A stretch of DNA of 64,000 bases from Paralichthys olivaceus. Its lineage: Eukaryota; Chordata; Actinopteri; Pleuronectiformes; Paralichthyidae. The notes beneath the pieces were generated by a model. The model did not search any database and was not told where the DNA came from. It was given only the letters and a program-made list of their open reading frames with translations. The stretch's first letter is position 1. Every line of letters starts with the position of its first letter. A program made the position numbers and the translations under genes. Of the stretch, positions 1 to 12,582 are shown piece after piece. The stretch spans positions 24,804,501 to 24,868,500 of the forward strand of contig NC_091093.1 of NCBI RefSeq assembly GCF_024713975.1. Direction: 5' to 3'.

Positions 1-72
1 TGTGTAGACTTAATTTGCAGCCTGTAGTGTACATTTACCTAAACATAACTAAAAATACTTGAGGTCACTCAC

Positions 73-3000
73 CTCCAGGCCCCATGGAGCCCATGCCTTC
101 TCTGCCACTCATGCGGGTGGCATTTATTGGCTGCCCACCTGGCCCCAGTCCCATGCCAATACCACCTAGACCCCCTACACACAAAATACACAGTGAAAGG
201 TTTGAGCTGTGTAATGTATGAGTGGATAGTAGAGTGGATTACATACTAGAGACATCTTTTGTGATATGCTGTTGAAAAATTCTGGGCACTTAAGACAAAA
301 CATGATTATTATCAGCAAGGCACTCACGAATGGAGGAAGTAAAGCTTACAGCATATTTTAAGCCGTCGGGTAGAACAGGTGTTATTTATTCACTCGTGTG
401 GCATGCTATTAAATTTATGGGATATTTCCACATCTTATTTTGGTGTGCCGAGTTCATTTCAGTGCAGACATCAGACCTCCGGCCATTAACAAAGCTACAA
501 CTCAATCTGACTGGCAGGTCTATTATGAGCTTCCACGAGAAAACAACTATTACTACAGTTATTCATATTTTCTGATATCATTTTCTGTCTTTGTTGATTA
601 AATAATGTCCGTAAAAACTGCTCAATCACTGTATGAAGCAACATTTTATACAATTATAAATAGCCCTATGAATATATAGTGTGGAGACTTGTCCCTCAAA
701 TAAGTTTGTTTAATATTTAACTGCAATTGCAACCATTTACTTTTATTATGTCTTTATGTGTCAAGCAGTAAGCAGATAACAGAGGGCAACAACAGGACAA
801 TAAGTGTAACCGACTTTGTTTTTAATTTTACTAGATTTCCGCTTCGAGACCAAACCTGTGTTTTTCGGATATGACTGAAACATCTATAAAATGTTATCAA
901 CATGTGTCATTTGTTTCCAGATTATGCCTCTTACACTGACAACATCAACGTTCAATTCACTGAGATTATTTCTAGGGATCTGATTCTGTAATCTGACAGT
1001 TTGACAGCAGATTACTCACTTGGTAATTGAGGTGATTTTTCGACTTGACAGAAATCATCAGGGGGGAGAGATTTTTCATCCTGTAGTAATCAAAGCAAAT
1101 GTTTAGATTCTTTATATTTTCTGTACAAGTTATGAAAAGTTAAATAACAAAAAGTAACATACCATTTTGACATGCATCTGTCTATCAAAAAGCATCTGTC
1201 CATTGAACATGGCTGAGTTCAGAGTCAAGGAGAAGGTCACAGTGAAATTCTTAAGTATTTGTTTTGTGTGCTCTTTCTAGATTTAATCTCTTGGTGTTTG
1301 TTTTGAAAGGATACATATGGCCTGCACTGCCTCCAGTGATTGCTCAAAAGTCACTGTTCCCATCCCGCGGCTCTTTCCATCTTTATCCTCCTTTACATCT
1401 GCTCGTTTCACTACACCTGCCATGCAAAACACCTCCTTCAACTTCTTCCAGCCCACCTTGAAATCCAGCTGTGAAAAAAAAAAACAAAGACCATAAATTT
1501 CATTTAAGATGAAAAATCATGAGGTTATAGTTAAAAGTTGTCGATTAGCATCCTCACGTTGGCCACAAACACTGTGGTGCCCAGCCGCCCGGCCTGCAGC
1601 CCATGGATGACCTCAGGTGGGATGTTGGGGTTGTTGGCGATGGACGGTGGGACATTCATCCCACCGGGCCCCATGTCCTGTCCACGACTTCCCTGTTGAC
1701 CTCCCATGCGTTGCAGCACACGCCGGGCATGTTCCCCATCAGGGTCCTATTAAGATAGAAAACAATAAAAGAAAAATGCAGCAATTTACATCTGATTTGA
1801 GATAATATGGCAAATGCCTGTGGTACATTCTGTGTAAGTACATTACTTTCAATTTAGTACTTTTGTACTATTGGGTTTGCACTACTCTGATCCCATCCAC
1901 AATGTGCCTTTAGACTGCATACTATGTTTTAATATGTGTGTACTTATTTGTTCTGAATTATTGTGTTTTTTTCAGAAAGGAAAGGTATTTCAATCCTGTT
2001 TATGTCCTGTACACATGGCAGAAATGGCAATAAAGTTGACTTTGTAAAGGTTGTATAACTTATAATACACAATTGTATAATTATTTGGTGCTTCTACTGT
2101 CTCCAGTACTTTGTTACAAACTTAAATGAGGATCATCATCTGTCAGGAAGTATTTCAGTGTATAATAAGAGGAAAAAAAACAATGTGTTACAAAAATAAT
2201 ATATTGATCTCACTTTGAATTTTGCTATAATCATTCAACTTTGCTTTGCTCCCACCTCCTTGATGTTGAGTGGCCTTCCATTCAGGTCATGCTTATTCAT
2301 AGTTAATATCGCCTTCTTCACAAACTCCTCATCTTTGAACTCCACCACACTGTTGAATCAGGAAAAAAATTAGTCCATGCAAAAACAAGATAAAATATTT
2401 ATATATGTTTGTATGAGAAATACGGCCAGTTTCTTACCCACAACCCTAACCAGACAGCATCATAGGAGTCCAGGTAGCAAACCCATCCAAAGTTGAAGGA
2501 GTGAACAAATTACAGTTAAAATCAAGACAAAGCACCAGAACATCATATTTAATATATACAGCATGTGTATTTTCCTTTAGTGCATGTTGGCTAATTTCTC
2601 CCACTGACTTGAGCCAGCAGTTTTTGGTTGTGTTTGATTTACAAGCTAGAAACAGTAATGTTAACAATTGATATGGTCTTAATAATAAAGAAATGATAAT
2701 AATTTCAATTTTATTAGTTTTGATAACAAATATCTGGCACTTACAGATATCTATGAACTGCAATTTACCTGAAATATTTTTTGAACTGGACACAAAAACA
2801 AGGAAGACAATTTAAAAAGCATTAACATAGTTAGGATTAACTAGTTTTACTACAGGAATAAAAAATTGTGTGGCCCAACTTTACATATATTATATATGTA
2901 CAATTTTGGCATTTAATAAAAAAAAACACTACAGCATCACGACTGTTATGTTCCTCTGAAGCGAGAGCTGTGCCATAGAACAGAATTGTAAAAGTAAGAT

Positions 3001-5930
3001 TTTGAGACATGAGGGTCAATCAATAAGACAAATCAAACAACCCACATTTCCCTTTGGAAAATGGCCAAACAGACAAACTTTTAAACCAATTGAAATGACA
3101 ACAACAAAAGCAAAAGTGTACTCTTAAGGTGAGTTCATTAGGCTACTTTTCCAAAATCAACAGGACATCTCCCTTTCAAAGGAATATCAATCATTAGCCA
3201 TCTATCAGGTTCTAAACACAACCTACAGTATCACCAGTTCAGTAACATAGTGAGACCCAAAGGATCAGAACCTAAAAGAACACTTGATTAATGAGAGCCT
3301 GCTGAGGGCATTTAAAACCTCGTGCAGCAAGTTGGCCACATCACTTACCCTTGACTTTCCTTCTGCATCCTTAAAGAGCTCCACGTATGTAACCTCACCA
3401 ACTACATGAGACATACAAAGGAAAAATACCAAAAGAACAAAGGAATTTAAGTCACCAAGTCTTCAAGTCGCCGTTGGCCTTGGCAATGCCGCTACAGATG
3501 GAGATGTCCCATTAATGATCAACAGTCAGCCCAGACCAACATTCCACCAGACAACACCATGCCATTCTGGGCAGTGACTGAGACACCCAAAGGGCCAAGG
3601 CCAGAGAGAAACACAGCTACGTTAAACCTGGGAAATTCAAAAGACTTCAACATGATCAGTTTGTCAAAAGATTCCATTCATGGCAGTTGAAAGTTTTACA
3701 GCTGCCCTTTGACCTTTCAAGAGGCTTCTTGAAACCCTCATGATTCAGAAAGTAAAACATTGCAGTATATTCATTCATAGAAGATTCACCTTTCAAAAGT
3801 TACAACAAAAACATTCAACAATCAATTCTACGACTGGTTTGAGGTTACATTTTGGAGCTGACAATGCCATTTAACAAGTGACAATAGAACTATGTTCATC
3901 TCACAGACATATCAGCCCAGGCTAATTTAGAGTCCATCCAAAAGAATTAATTAAAACTCCAATGACCTAATATCACACTATGTTGGTTCCCTTCTTTCTG
4001 CACTTAATACATCCAGAGAAAAGCTACAAACTAATTGACTACAGCTACAAACAGAATGCTCTATCTGAAAACAAGCGAAAAGGGTGAAGAACTTCTACTC
4101 AGTTGAAGAGATAGAGAGAAGTGGAGACACATCCCATCACCATGGACTTTACCTTTCTCACGCATTAGATCTTTAATTGCCTGCCACTTCATATCATAGG
4201 GAATATTGCTGATGAACACCCGGTTCCTATGAGTACCCTTCTTTTCTCCACCACTATGTTTTTCTTTGTAGGGATGATAGCGGTTTCCTCTTCTGCTCCC
4301 AGAAGACTTCTCTTTACCATCCTGGTTTTCTTTGGGGGCCTTAGTTTCTTCCCCATCCCTGTTAACGACACAAAGCGGCACGTGAGTGAGCAGCCCATCT
4401 CAAAACCATATTTGAAAACCATGAACCATAGTATTTATTAGGCCAACTTATCGCAACACCAGTATTAACGATGGCAACGATACAAGAGAGGTGAAGCAGC
4501 AGGCAGCGACAGGAAGTAACGTATTAACTCCACTGTGGAAATCACATGAAATTCTTTACAACACACAGACAACAGCGTCTGCTCTTATCACCACAAACTC
4601 TCAAGACATATTCATCAATGTCATCAGCGTATATAGAACCGCTTTTCGCCGGCAGATTTTTTTCAGCTGGGGGAACCCCTGTGTTCTCACATCGGATTCT
4701 CCTTATATTCTACGACCTTTAAACTAGGAGGCCAGGCGGAGAAGGTCTGCAGATAATCCAGAGCCTCTCACTCTGACGTTTGGGTTCACACATGCACCTC
4801 CTTGGAGATAATACAGGGACTCTGCGGAATTCAGGGCATGTCTGAAAGCAACTCATGGTTCCTTCTGGCATTTGGTTTGAATACAGAATCTTGCTCAACG
4901 GCTGCTCTTCAAACTTTGACACCACATCCAATGTTATGTCCATCAACTCTATTCTTGTCATTCACTCGTGTGCTGTGACCCTGTTCCACTGCTGCACAGA
5001 GCAAATGCTGAGAGTTAAAAGTTGCAGCTTCTTCATAAGTATTATATTTGATGATATTGTTGTATTTGTTTAACATCCTTCCATACAAAATAAATGGATG
5101 TTATTAAGCAGCATAATAAAATCTAAACAGGACTACATTTGTAATCTGAACTTTGTTAGACACACACTGAGACACCTTCACATGAACTACAGACGGACAT
5201 TACCTTATTCAGACATTGAATAAATCATCTATTGAGACTTTCTAACGTTTACCTAAGCTTTGTACTTTTAAAACATTGTAAAGTTAATTGCATTAAATCA
5301 GGACAACTGTCTGCTGTAAACAGAAGAGAAAGGTTTGTGTTCGCTAGCATAGCTTGTTAGGCATTTTCAACGAGCAGTGCGGGGTCAGCAGCTAAATTCA
5401 CGTCAATGTCATCATAACACAAAGACACGAACAGCTGTGATGAAAACAAAAAGCAGTGCTAACGCTAGCTGTTGTGTGAAATCAAGTGCCACCGAGTTAA
5501 GATGTCTAACCAGCTAGTTAAAATCAGTCCAATCCGATGGTTTGAACAGACGCTAGCTAACCTTAGCTAAAGCAAAACACCACCGAGGTTAGCTCAGGAG
5601 AATCCTCCAGTGCTTCGTGTTTGTCGAGCAAGAAAGAACCCGCGACAGAAAACACACGGAGCTTTGAAATCACGCTCCTGGTGTCATGTTAGCTGCGAAC
5701 CTGACGTCCACCACACTGTGGAGGCTTTCTGTCTGACAATAGCTAGCATGCCCCGGACTCCATTTTAGCTAACCCTGCTAACGGCTGCACACACGGGACT
5801 CCGCCGGGCTCACTCACGTCTTCACCCCGTTGGGAGTCTCTTCCTGGGACGTCTCGTCGGTTTCGGACGGGACGGACGCGGTGGACTCGTCTTGCTTCGG
5901 CTCCTCGTCAAGGGCTGGAACGTCTGCCAT
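73..5930 (-). CDS. myef2: Myelin expression factor 2, 5' part (partial)
   Basis: RNA/ssDNA-binding nuclear protein of the MYEF2/hnRNP M family. Exons 5' to 3': 5818-5930 (ATG at 5928-5930), 4153-4358, 3349-3401, 2438-2445, 2256-2349, 1558-1746, 1315-1468, 1163-1212, 1020-1080, 73-174. They total 1,030 nt, about 343 codons, all in phase. The first two exons give an acidic N-terminus and then a basic segment. RRM1 starts in exon 2 (RNP2 VFISNI) and continues with RNP1 RGCGVVEF. A linker with NNPNIPPEV leads to RRM2 (RNP2 VFVANL, RNP1 RGMGTVTF). Exon 73-174 starts the Gly/Met-rich linker (GLGGIGMGLGPGG). The third RRM and the 3' end lie left of the window. The linker and its position beside ctxn2 favour MYEF2 over the paralogue HNRNPM. 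Confidence 0.95.
2438..2445 (-). CDS. myef2: myef2 8-nt microexon in RRM1 RNP1
   Basis: On the minus strand the sequence reads acceptor gttag, exon GGTTGTGG, donor gtaagaa. The exon before it (3349-3401) ends in phase 0 after an Arg codon, and the next exon (2256-2349) starts with the last base of a codon. Direct joining of those two shifts the frame. Inserting these 8 nt restores R-GCG-VVEF, the RNP1 octamer expected for this family. The downstream intron is 88 nt (2350-2437) and contains TGCATG, the RBFOX recognition core, at 2376-2381. The microexon is inferred from phase and splice signals; no transcript was seen. Confidence 0.85.
4735..4860. mobile_element. MITE-like fragment
   Basis: This stretch in myef2 intron 1 shares its right end (CATGTCTGAAAGCA at 4837-4850) and an internal stretch (CCAGAGCCTCTCAC) with the longer element at 37624-37906. 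The matching left terminal repeat is not visible, so it appears to be a truncated copy of the same non-autonomous family. Confidence 0.45.
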
Positions 5931-6110
5931 GTTGAGGGTTTGCTGGTCGCACATCGACGCAAGATGCCCCCGACGCTACGCAGTTCAAAATGTGCAGAGG
6001 AGATCTGCGCCGCTGTCGCGAGACTTGGGAGCTGTCGCTAGGCAGCCCGCGGGAACAGAGCGGAACGGGAACAACTCGACTTCCGGGCGGGATTCACGCG
6101 CCAATATAAA
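5690..6110 (-). promoter_or_regulatory. myef2: myef2 CpG-rich promoter region
   Basis: The sequence around and upstream of the myef2 start codon is rich in CpG. On the minus strand it has a perfect ETS/GABP-type site, CCGGAAGT, at 6079-6086, about 150 bp before the ATG. It also has TCGCGAGA at 6016-6023, the core of a palindromic motif common in CpG-island promoters. The dut promoter has the same core. An exact transcription start cannot be read from the sequence. Confidence 0.55.
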
Positions 6111-6130
6111 AACCGATATCAGGGAGTGAA

Positions 6131-9100
6131 ACCATTCCAATACCGACACGTTGGCCGAGATATATTCAAAGATAATTCTCAATGGTTCCCAAGATGTTGT
6201 CAGAAAACCCTTAAAGACTTGTGATTAAGGCTTTTACAGTTACCGTTAATTCAGGATCTGCTCACCACGGTGTCGATGGAGGGGTGGGGGAAGTGTTTGA
6301 GTCCACGAAACACTTGTGGAGTTTCAGGGCTAAACAGCGTTGCAGCCAAATCCAATACAGTTGAAGTAACTGGTCACTAAAAAATAACAGGCCTCCATAC
6401 TGCAGTGGTAACCAGGAGGAGGATATCAGAGGACAGGTTACAAACATGGTGTAAATCATTCCTGTTGTTTCTTTAAGTTTGAAGAAGCTTAATTTCAAAA
6501 CCATCTCTTCGATTCCACGTAGGACCTGAAATCTAAAGGATGTGCATATGTGTATTTATATGACAAAGCAATACGAGGTGACTCACCCTCTTGTATATTA
6601 TCAGAGATTATGTCGAGTCATTTACTTCAAAACAGTGTAAATAAATATATTTTAAAAAGTCATAGCTATGAATAAAAATAAAACACAAATACCCTAAATA
6701 CAAAAAATCTAAACTATTGTTGCCCATAATGTTGCTGCACTGTTCAGTCAGATAAAAGTTTTCATATCTGCACCTTTCGGCAAATATAGACACTGATAGC
6801 GATGTGTCTGCAAGACTCACATTAACCGATATTATCGACCAACCGTGATATGAGTCAGGCTTTAGTTTAGTGAACAGTATGGTAATATTTGAAAAGATTG
6901 TGCACATAGCTTAGCAGTTGATTTCAGGGGTCAGTTAAGTGAATAAGAGAAGTGACTGTTACTGATTAATGCTTCTGATCGTTGAAAGCCACATCAACAT
7001 CTCTCCAACGCAGGAAAACAGTTTGATCCATGAGCTCGACCGAACCTGAAGATTTCTACCAGCACCAGTGAGTCCCTGCATACTCTACAATGTTTTTAAC
7101 CTAATGATTTACTGCAACAGCTATTGTAAAGTGTGTATTAGCTTTATCATTTTACAGTCTCGTTCAAGCAATACCAGTAATACATATAACCTACAATATT
7201 GTAGGCAGCAGACCCACAGTGTCAGACCGTAAAAGTCCTGCCTTATTGATTGTAATACAAAGCCAAGCCAGTTCATCATTCCTGAAAATATTGATTGATG
7301 CACTTTTACTCCACTGGAGGAATCATTTCATTTTCTTTACACAATACGCTTCAACATTTGTAGAGAACCTGCTCGTCTGTGCAGATGCTTCAACAAAAAG
7401 AAGATTACATTGACAAAATTTGAGGTATACAATAAATTGTAATTACATCATCATATGTAAAAAATGTGATTGTGTGCCACTTTGATATTGAGTTTCCACA
7501 ATAAATTACACCTGAAATATGAATCTCAAGTTAACTTTGCAGCAGTCACAGTGAGGCAGTAAATTCTAAGCAGCAGACCACATTTGTAGCTTTTTATCTT
7601 TTTGTAGCTGCCAGACTCGGCCTTTGGATCTGATTACTCACCATCTGTGCCCAGAAGATGTCTTTGCTGTGACTTCCTTGGAAACACTCCAGACTCAAAT
7701 ATCATCTACTTGAGATATAAAATTGTGTTCACAACAAACCAAGCAACAACACTGGACAAAAAGTAACTGTGTCTTTTTTTCAAGCAACAACTAAGTCAAA
7801 TTGCAAAACCCACAAGCGATGACGATAATAATTCAGTGTTTATTTATAGTGTGAATACAACAAAATAGCACAATTTAAACCTGGTAGTAAATTTGCGTGT
7901 GTGATATGGCTATTGCTATAGCTGTCTGAAGACCTTGAGTTTATCTCTGACCACATTAGGAAATGCATAATATGACACTGTGGTGTGATATGGAGTTCAT
8001 TAACATTACAGGGTGTATTGTGATAGCAGTTCATGGAATTTTTTACAGTTTTACATATCAGTTTTACTTATTATCTGTTGTCTGACAGATAAAAGTCTAA
8101 TAATCTTTATCCTTATGTACTAAGGACAATGTCAATCCTAATATTCTCTATGCAATACCTTCAGATTGTCTCAGGAGTCAAAGCAGTCCAAAGCATACGA
8201 GCACACCCTCACGCATAAGTAAAAACACATTTGCATGTGCCAACTATTGAAACGTGTTATAAAGTTGATTCAGCAAATGTTAATTTTCACATCTGACAGT
8301 CAATTCACTGTAATGGATTCAAAACATAATGAAATGCAATTCACACTGTCTGTAACTCGACCTCATCACTAATGGCCACACGCTTCTGTGCTATGACACG
8401 ATAGTTTTCCATTTCGACCTTGTCTTTTAAATTGACGTGAGGGCAATGCCAGAAAGTGAAAACAATATCGTTTTCTATAGTATGTGCCATCTCCTCATCT
8501 AATTTAAGAACTGCCCTTGAACTACAAGTGAAATAAAACTGTATTTTTGAGTAGCTGGCACAGTTGTGCCAAATGACCTTAGGTATTTTACAATTCAGCA
8601 AGACACATGACACAGGAAAAAGGGACATTTAAAAAAATACGACATCACCTTGGAGTGAAAATAAATAAGAGGGAGATGATTCACCTTTGTGGAAAGTTTA
8701 TCAGGAATGTCTCAGCTGTTAACAAGTGAAAAAGAGCCTTGAATTATTGCACATCCCACACCAGTGATGACCATCGCCCTCATGGCATGTTTTTCTATCC
8801 TGATCCGACTCACTGCACCACTCTGACAAAAAAAACATCGCTGAAGTAATTTGCACTCCAGAATATATGCCCAGAATCTTCACTGCTGCATTCTGTCACG
8901 GCCTGCAATCAGATGACTCTGATTGTTTTCCTGCACAATATTGCTTCTAATTCACTTCAGTCTAATCTATTTAAATATCTGTGTCTTCTCCTCCAGCCTG
9001 TGCAGGGCGCTTGCATCTGTAAGCCTGTAAACAGATGAGCTAATTCAATTTGACCACAGCAAACTGCACCAATTAAAAACACTACACCACCAAAAGCAGG

Positions 9101-10418
9101 AGGACAGTGCTGCGCTGGACCAAAAATACCTTTGCAGCAGCATTTACTGGCCGGGAGCAGTGAGAGGCAGCATTTCTCCTGCTGGCCAAGCCATGATATT
9201 CCTGTCACATTTGTGTGGAGTCATTTTGAGAAGAGCCAAATAAAGCCAGGGAGGGGGAGAATGAAGAGGGGAGGAAAAAGAAGAAGAGGGCGAATCGCTT
9301 ATTTTTGCTGCTGCATCTGTCGTGGTGCTGCTGAGGGGGAATGTTATGAATGAGTGAGGCAGCAGAGCAGCTGAGTGAGACTAACAAGTGGTTGCCATGC
9401 AGCAGGAGCAAGCGTGCGTGCTTCTGGAGGGAGAGACAGAGAAACAGAATGATAATGAGTAGGAGGCAGCAAGTGAAGGGAGCATGAGGAGAGGAGATGT
9501 ATCTCAGAGAAGGGAGACATATCATAGCTGGATCCAGCCTCTCCCTCGCTTCCCCAGTTCTCTCTCTTTATCTCGAGCTTCTTGTTTAGATAAGGGGTTA
9601 GCTGGACACGTCCGGTATGCAATGGCAATCGGTGAAATAATGGATATATGTCTGGGGGCTCCAAGACGGGGGAGTTGCTCGCAAGGAACAGCAGCAACAG
9701 GTCTGTAAGGATGGAACGATAATGACGGTGAGACGCTTGCATTTTCTGTCTCACACATCCATGCCAGGGAATCTGTCATTGCAGTCTCTCCTGTTTCTTT
9801 CACCCTATGTTACCCCCTCTCTCCCCTGTCTCTCTCTTCCTCTATCTCACCATGCACACTTTGTGCAGTGTCCTCCTCATCCTTCCACTTCCTTCTTCCT
9901 CATCTGACATCTCTCTGTTCAATCCCCAGTCTGTATGTGCCCCCCCCCCCCCTCCCTTCCTCTCACTTGAGCCACCTGCTGCTTGTGTTCATGTGAAGGA
10001 TCTTGGGTGGATAAAGAATGACAGGGGCAGATCTCCACTTGTGTGACCGCACCAATTTTTTGATTATGTTTTGTCAATCTCCGTGGCTTTCTTGTGTAAT
10101 GGAATTACACTGTCTGGCAGGCATCTGCTCACACGCAACAGGTAGAGATCCCTCTCCTCTAAAGCAAACATGCATCACATGTGTGTGAGGTGTGACGTTT
10201 TTCATTGATACCTGCTACTGCTTTGCCTTTGTTTAACAGCTGGCTATGCACTGCGACACAATGTAATTCCAAGCAGACTTAAAGGAATGCAGTCATGGCA
10301 TCAGCTCGTATTCCTGAACCTGTTTTCCTGCAGTCTCTCTCACTCCTCTGCTCATGTTTTCTTTTTGTACATTTTTTTTTGCATCATTTTTCAGAGGGGG
10401 GGAGTGAGAGCGAGAGAG

Positions 10419-10426
<8 letters not shown>
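6131..10426. other. Intergenic region myef2-ctxn2
   Basis: I see no convincing coding exon here. Open frames are short and lack family resemblance. A mini-ORF at 7028-7069 ends in sequence resembling a splice donor (GTGAGT from 7066) and could be a 5' non-coding exon of ctxn2, but nothing confirms this. Purine- and pyrimidine-rich tracts lie at 9240-9520 and 9800-9960, including a C run at about 9941-9952. Confidence 0.5.

Positions 10427-10467
<41 letters not shown>
10427..10467. repeat. (GA)n microsatellite
   Basis: Uninterrupted AG dinucleotides, preceded by a degenerate GA-rich stretch from about 10402, 300 bp upstream of ctxn2. They create artefactual Ser-Leu and Arg-Glu repeat frames that are not genes. 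Confidence 0.95.
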
Positions 10468-10469
<2 letters not shown>

Positions 10470-10510
10470 GAAGTCTCTGGACATCTGTTTGATACCACAC
10501 TCAAAAGAGG

Positions 10511-10520
10511 CTATTTATAG
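10511..10520 (+). promoter_or_regulatory. MEF2-type site upstream of ctxn2
   Basis: CTATTTATAG matches the MEF2 consensus CTA(A/T)4TAG exactly and lies 247 bp before the ctxn2 start codon. MEF2 factors act in neurons and muscle, and cortexins are neural proteins, so the site is plausible. A 10-bp match is weak evidence alone. The AT-rich core might instead act as a TATA-like element. Confidence 0.35.
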
Positions 10521-10731
10521 ATACCTGTAACCCTGCTTATTTAACTGTGTGTATTTCCTTTCACACATCCGCACCTTTATTTCTCTCAGCGTGTGCATGA
10601 AGTGTGATAATATTTACATGGGATGATTAGACGGATCCTCTCTGCACAAGAGACTAGATACAGCACTAATCTGAAGCCGTCATGTAATCTCTGCCCAGGT
10701 AACATGCAGGCTCCTAAACGCCTGACCCTAA

Positions 10732-11013
<282 letters not shown>

Positions 11014-12430
11014 CACAGGGACACACATCCACAGATGTCCATCACGAACAGAAATGCCTATAGACACACATATGCATACGCGTGGACACAAATAGCGCTT
11101 GCTTGCACACATGCAAACACACATAAGCCGCAGCCCCACAAAACCTTCACTCCTGACACCGACGCACCATTAAGACATCTCTCTGTGACAGACTGAAGCT
11201 GTGTGTGTTGTTCAATGTGTGTGCGTTTGTTAGTTCAGAGCCTGTGTGTGAGTCTCTCGACTGTGTGTGGCTACATGTCTGTTGTGTGTGTGTCTGACCA
11301 AGTGTGCGACAGATGCTGTGACATATTCTCTGCCTTTCTGCCAGGGTGGTGTGCATTTCAGATCATGGATTTACACAGAAATGGCTGGAGGCCCCTTTAA
11401 CCCATGCCCACAAGATGAATGTCTGTAGATCAGAGGTGGATGTGGAGGTGGATGTGGAGGTGGATGCTTGTGGGTGGGGATGGAGTGTCATGGGTGCAGT
11501 GGGATTATTCAGACACAGTGTGAAGACTCAGGGACATGTGAACTCATCATGGGAAGCAGAGCGGTTCCACCTCTGCACAGCAAAGCTCTTCTGCACAAGA
11601 TTGTATACTGTACGGTTGGATACAGGGTATTATGTTCAATTTCCTGCTTTGTGGACTAATCAAATCCAATCTGTTGGTGATCCAAAGGGATGCTGATGCT
11701 GCTGTGTGTCTACAGATTGGTCCTTTCCGTGGTGTCTTGTTTTTTGAAGTAATGCAGCGAAAAGGCAACGGAACAAACTGTGATTTACGTTACGGCGTTA
11801 CAGCGTCTAAATGATGCAAAAGCAACTCTGTTAGAGTTTGTACTGCTGCTGGTTTTGAATGATAAACTGTATGTTGCCAAAATTACATGTTTGAGTGAAA
11901 GAAAAAAATTGTTTACTCTTGACAGAACGTCCGCAAAGTTACATGATTACGATGCCGATTAACGGACTGTTGACATTTCCATCCATCAAGCGTTCTGTCT
12001 GAAGGTTGGCTGTTGGATGCGGTCAAGCCAAAGAACTTTCGAGGGAAATGAAGACCAGAGACTAGGAGGAACTCTCCCTCTCTTCCAGTGCTGCTAGTTT
12101 TCTAATGACAAGGAGAAACTCTCACTTCCTGTCCGCAGAGGAAAAAGGTCACACGGGAAACGGGTGGGATGTATGTCAGCGCCACACGTGGACACCTTCT
12201 TCCTCCTACTCTCAGCCATCCTCGCCCATTCACACCTGCTCTCTCCCCCCCACACACGAGGACAGGACTTAACAGAGATTCTGTGATGCAGCAGACTGGT
12301 CAAAGTCTTGAGTGTTCCTTTGCTAATTTTCTACAGTCTACGGTTTCTCCTTAGTGCTGTGACTCTGCCTTACTGTGACCTTCAATGGGTTTATGTGCCT
12401 TCATCTAGAAACATTAGAGCACCTGTTTAT

Positions 12431-12460
12431 GTGAGTGTGAGTGTGTGTGTGTGTGTGTGC
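12431..12460. repeat. (GT)n microsatellite
   Basis: GT dinucleotide tract with a GTGAGTGTGA lead-in, probably within or near the ctxn2 3' untranslated region. Confidence 0.85.
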
Positions 12461-12576
12461 GCGAGCGTGGATGCGTGTGGCATATCATGATGACCGACAG
12501 TGCATCTTGTGACCTGTTGCTTGCTCAGCTGGTGGTAGAGATTCCTTGTTGATATAGATTTGATTCAATGATGTGA

Positions 12577-12582
12577 AATAAA
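12577..12582 (+). terminator. ctxn2: Candidate ctxn2 polyadenylation signal
   Basis: This is the first canonical AATAAA on the plus strand that I found after the ctxn2 stop codon, about 1.56 kb downstream. A long 3' UTR would fit a cortexin mRNA. The 11014-12576 stretch otherwise holds no supported gene. Confidence 0.35.

Noticed and set aside
300..400. Candidate myef2 exon at about 325-345 (acceptor TGTAAG, donor GTGAGT)
   Set aside because: Its reading does not match the family. The correct exon between RRM2 and the Gly-rich linker is 1020-1080 (DEKSLPPDDF).
3402..4152. myef2 intron 2, moderately GC-rich and repeat-poor, considered as a conserved regulatory or poison exon region
   Set aside because: There is nothing specific in the sequence to support a function without a multi-species alignment.
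5830..6129. 99-codon plus-strand ORF in the CpG region
   Set aside because: It is a GC-driven shadow of myef2 exon 1, which reads as the expected N-terminus on the minus strand and splices in phase.
9344..9754. 136-codon minus-strand ORF, with overlapping ORFs nearby
   Set aside because: Low-complexity Leu/Ser/His-rich frame through pyrimidine-rich sequence, with no family resemblance and no splice context.
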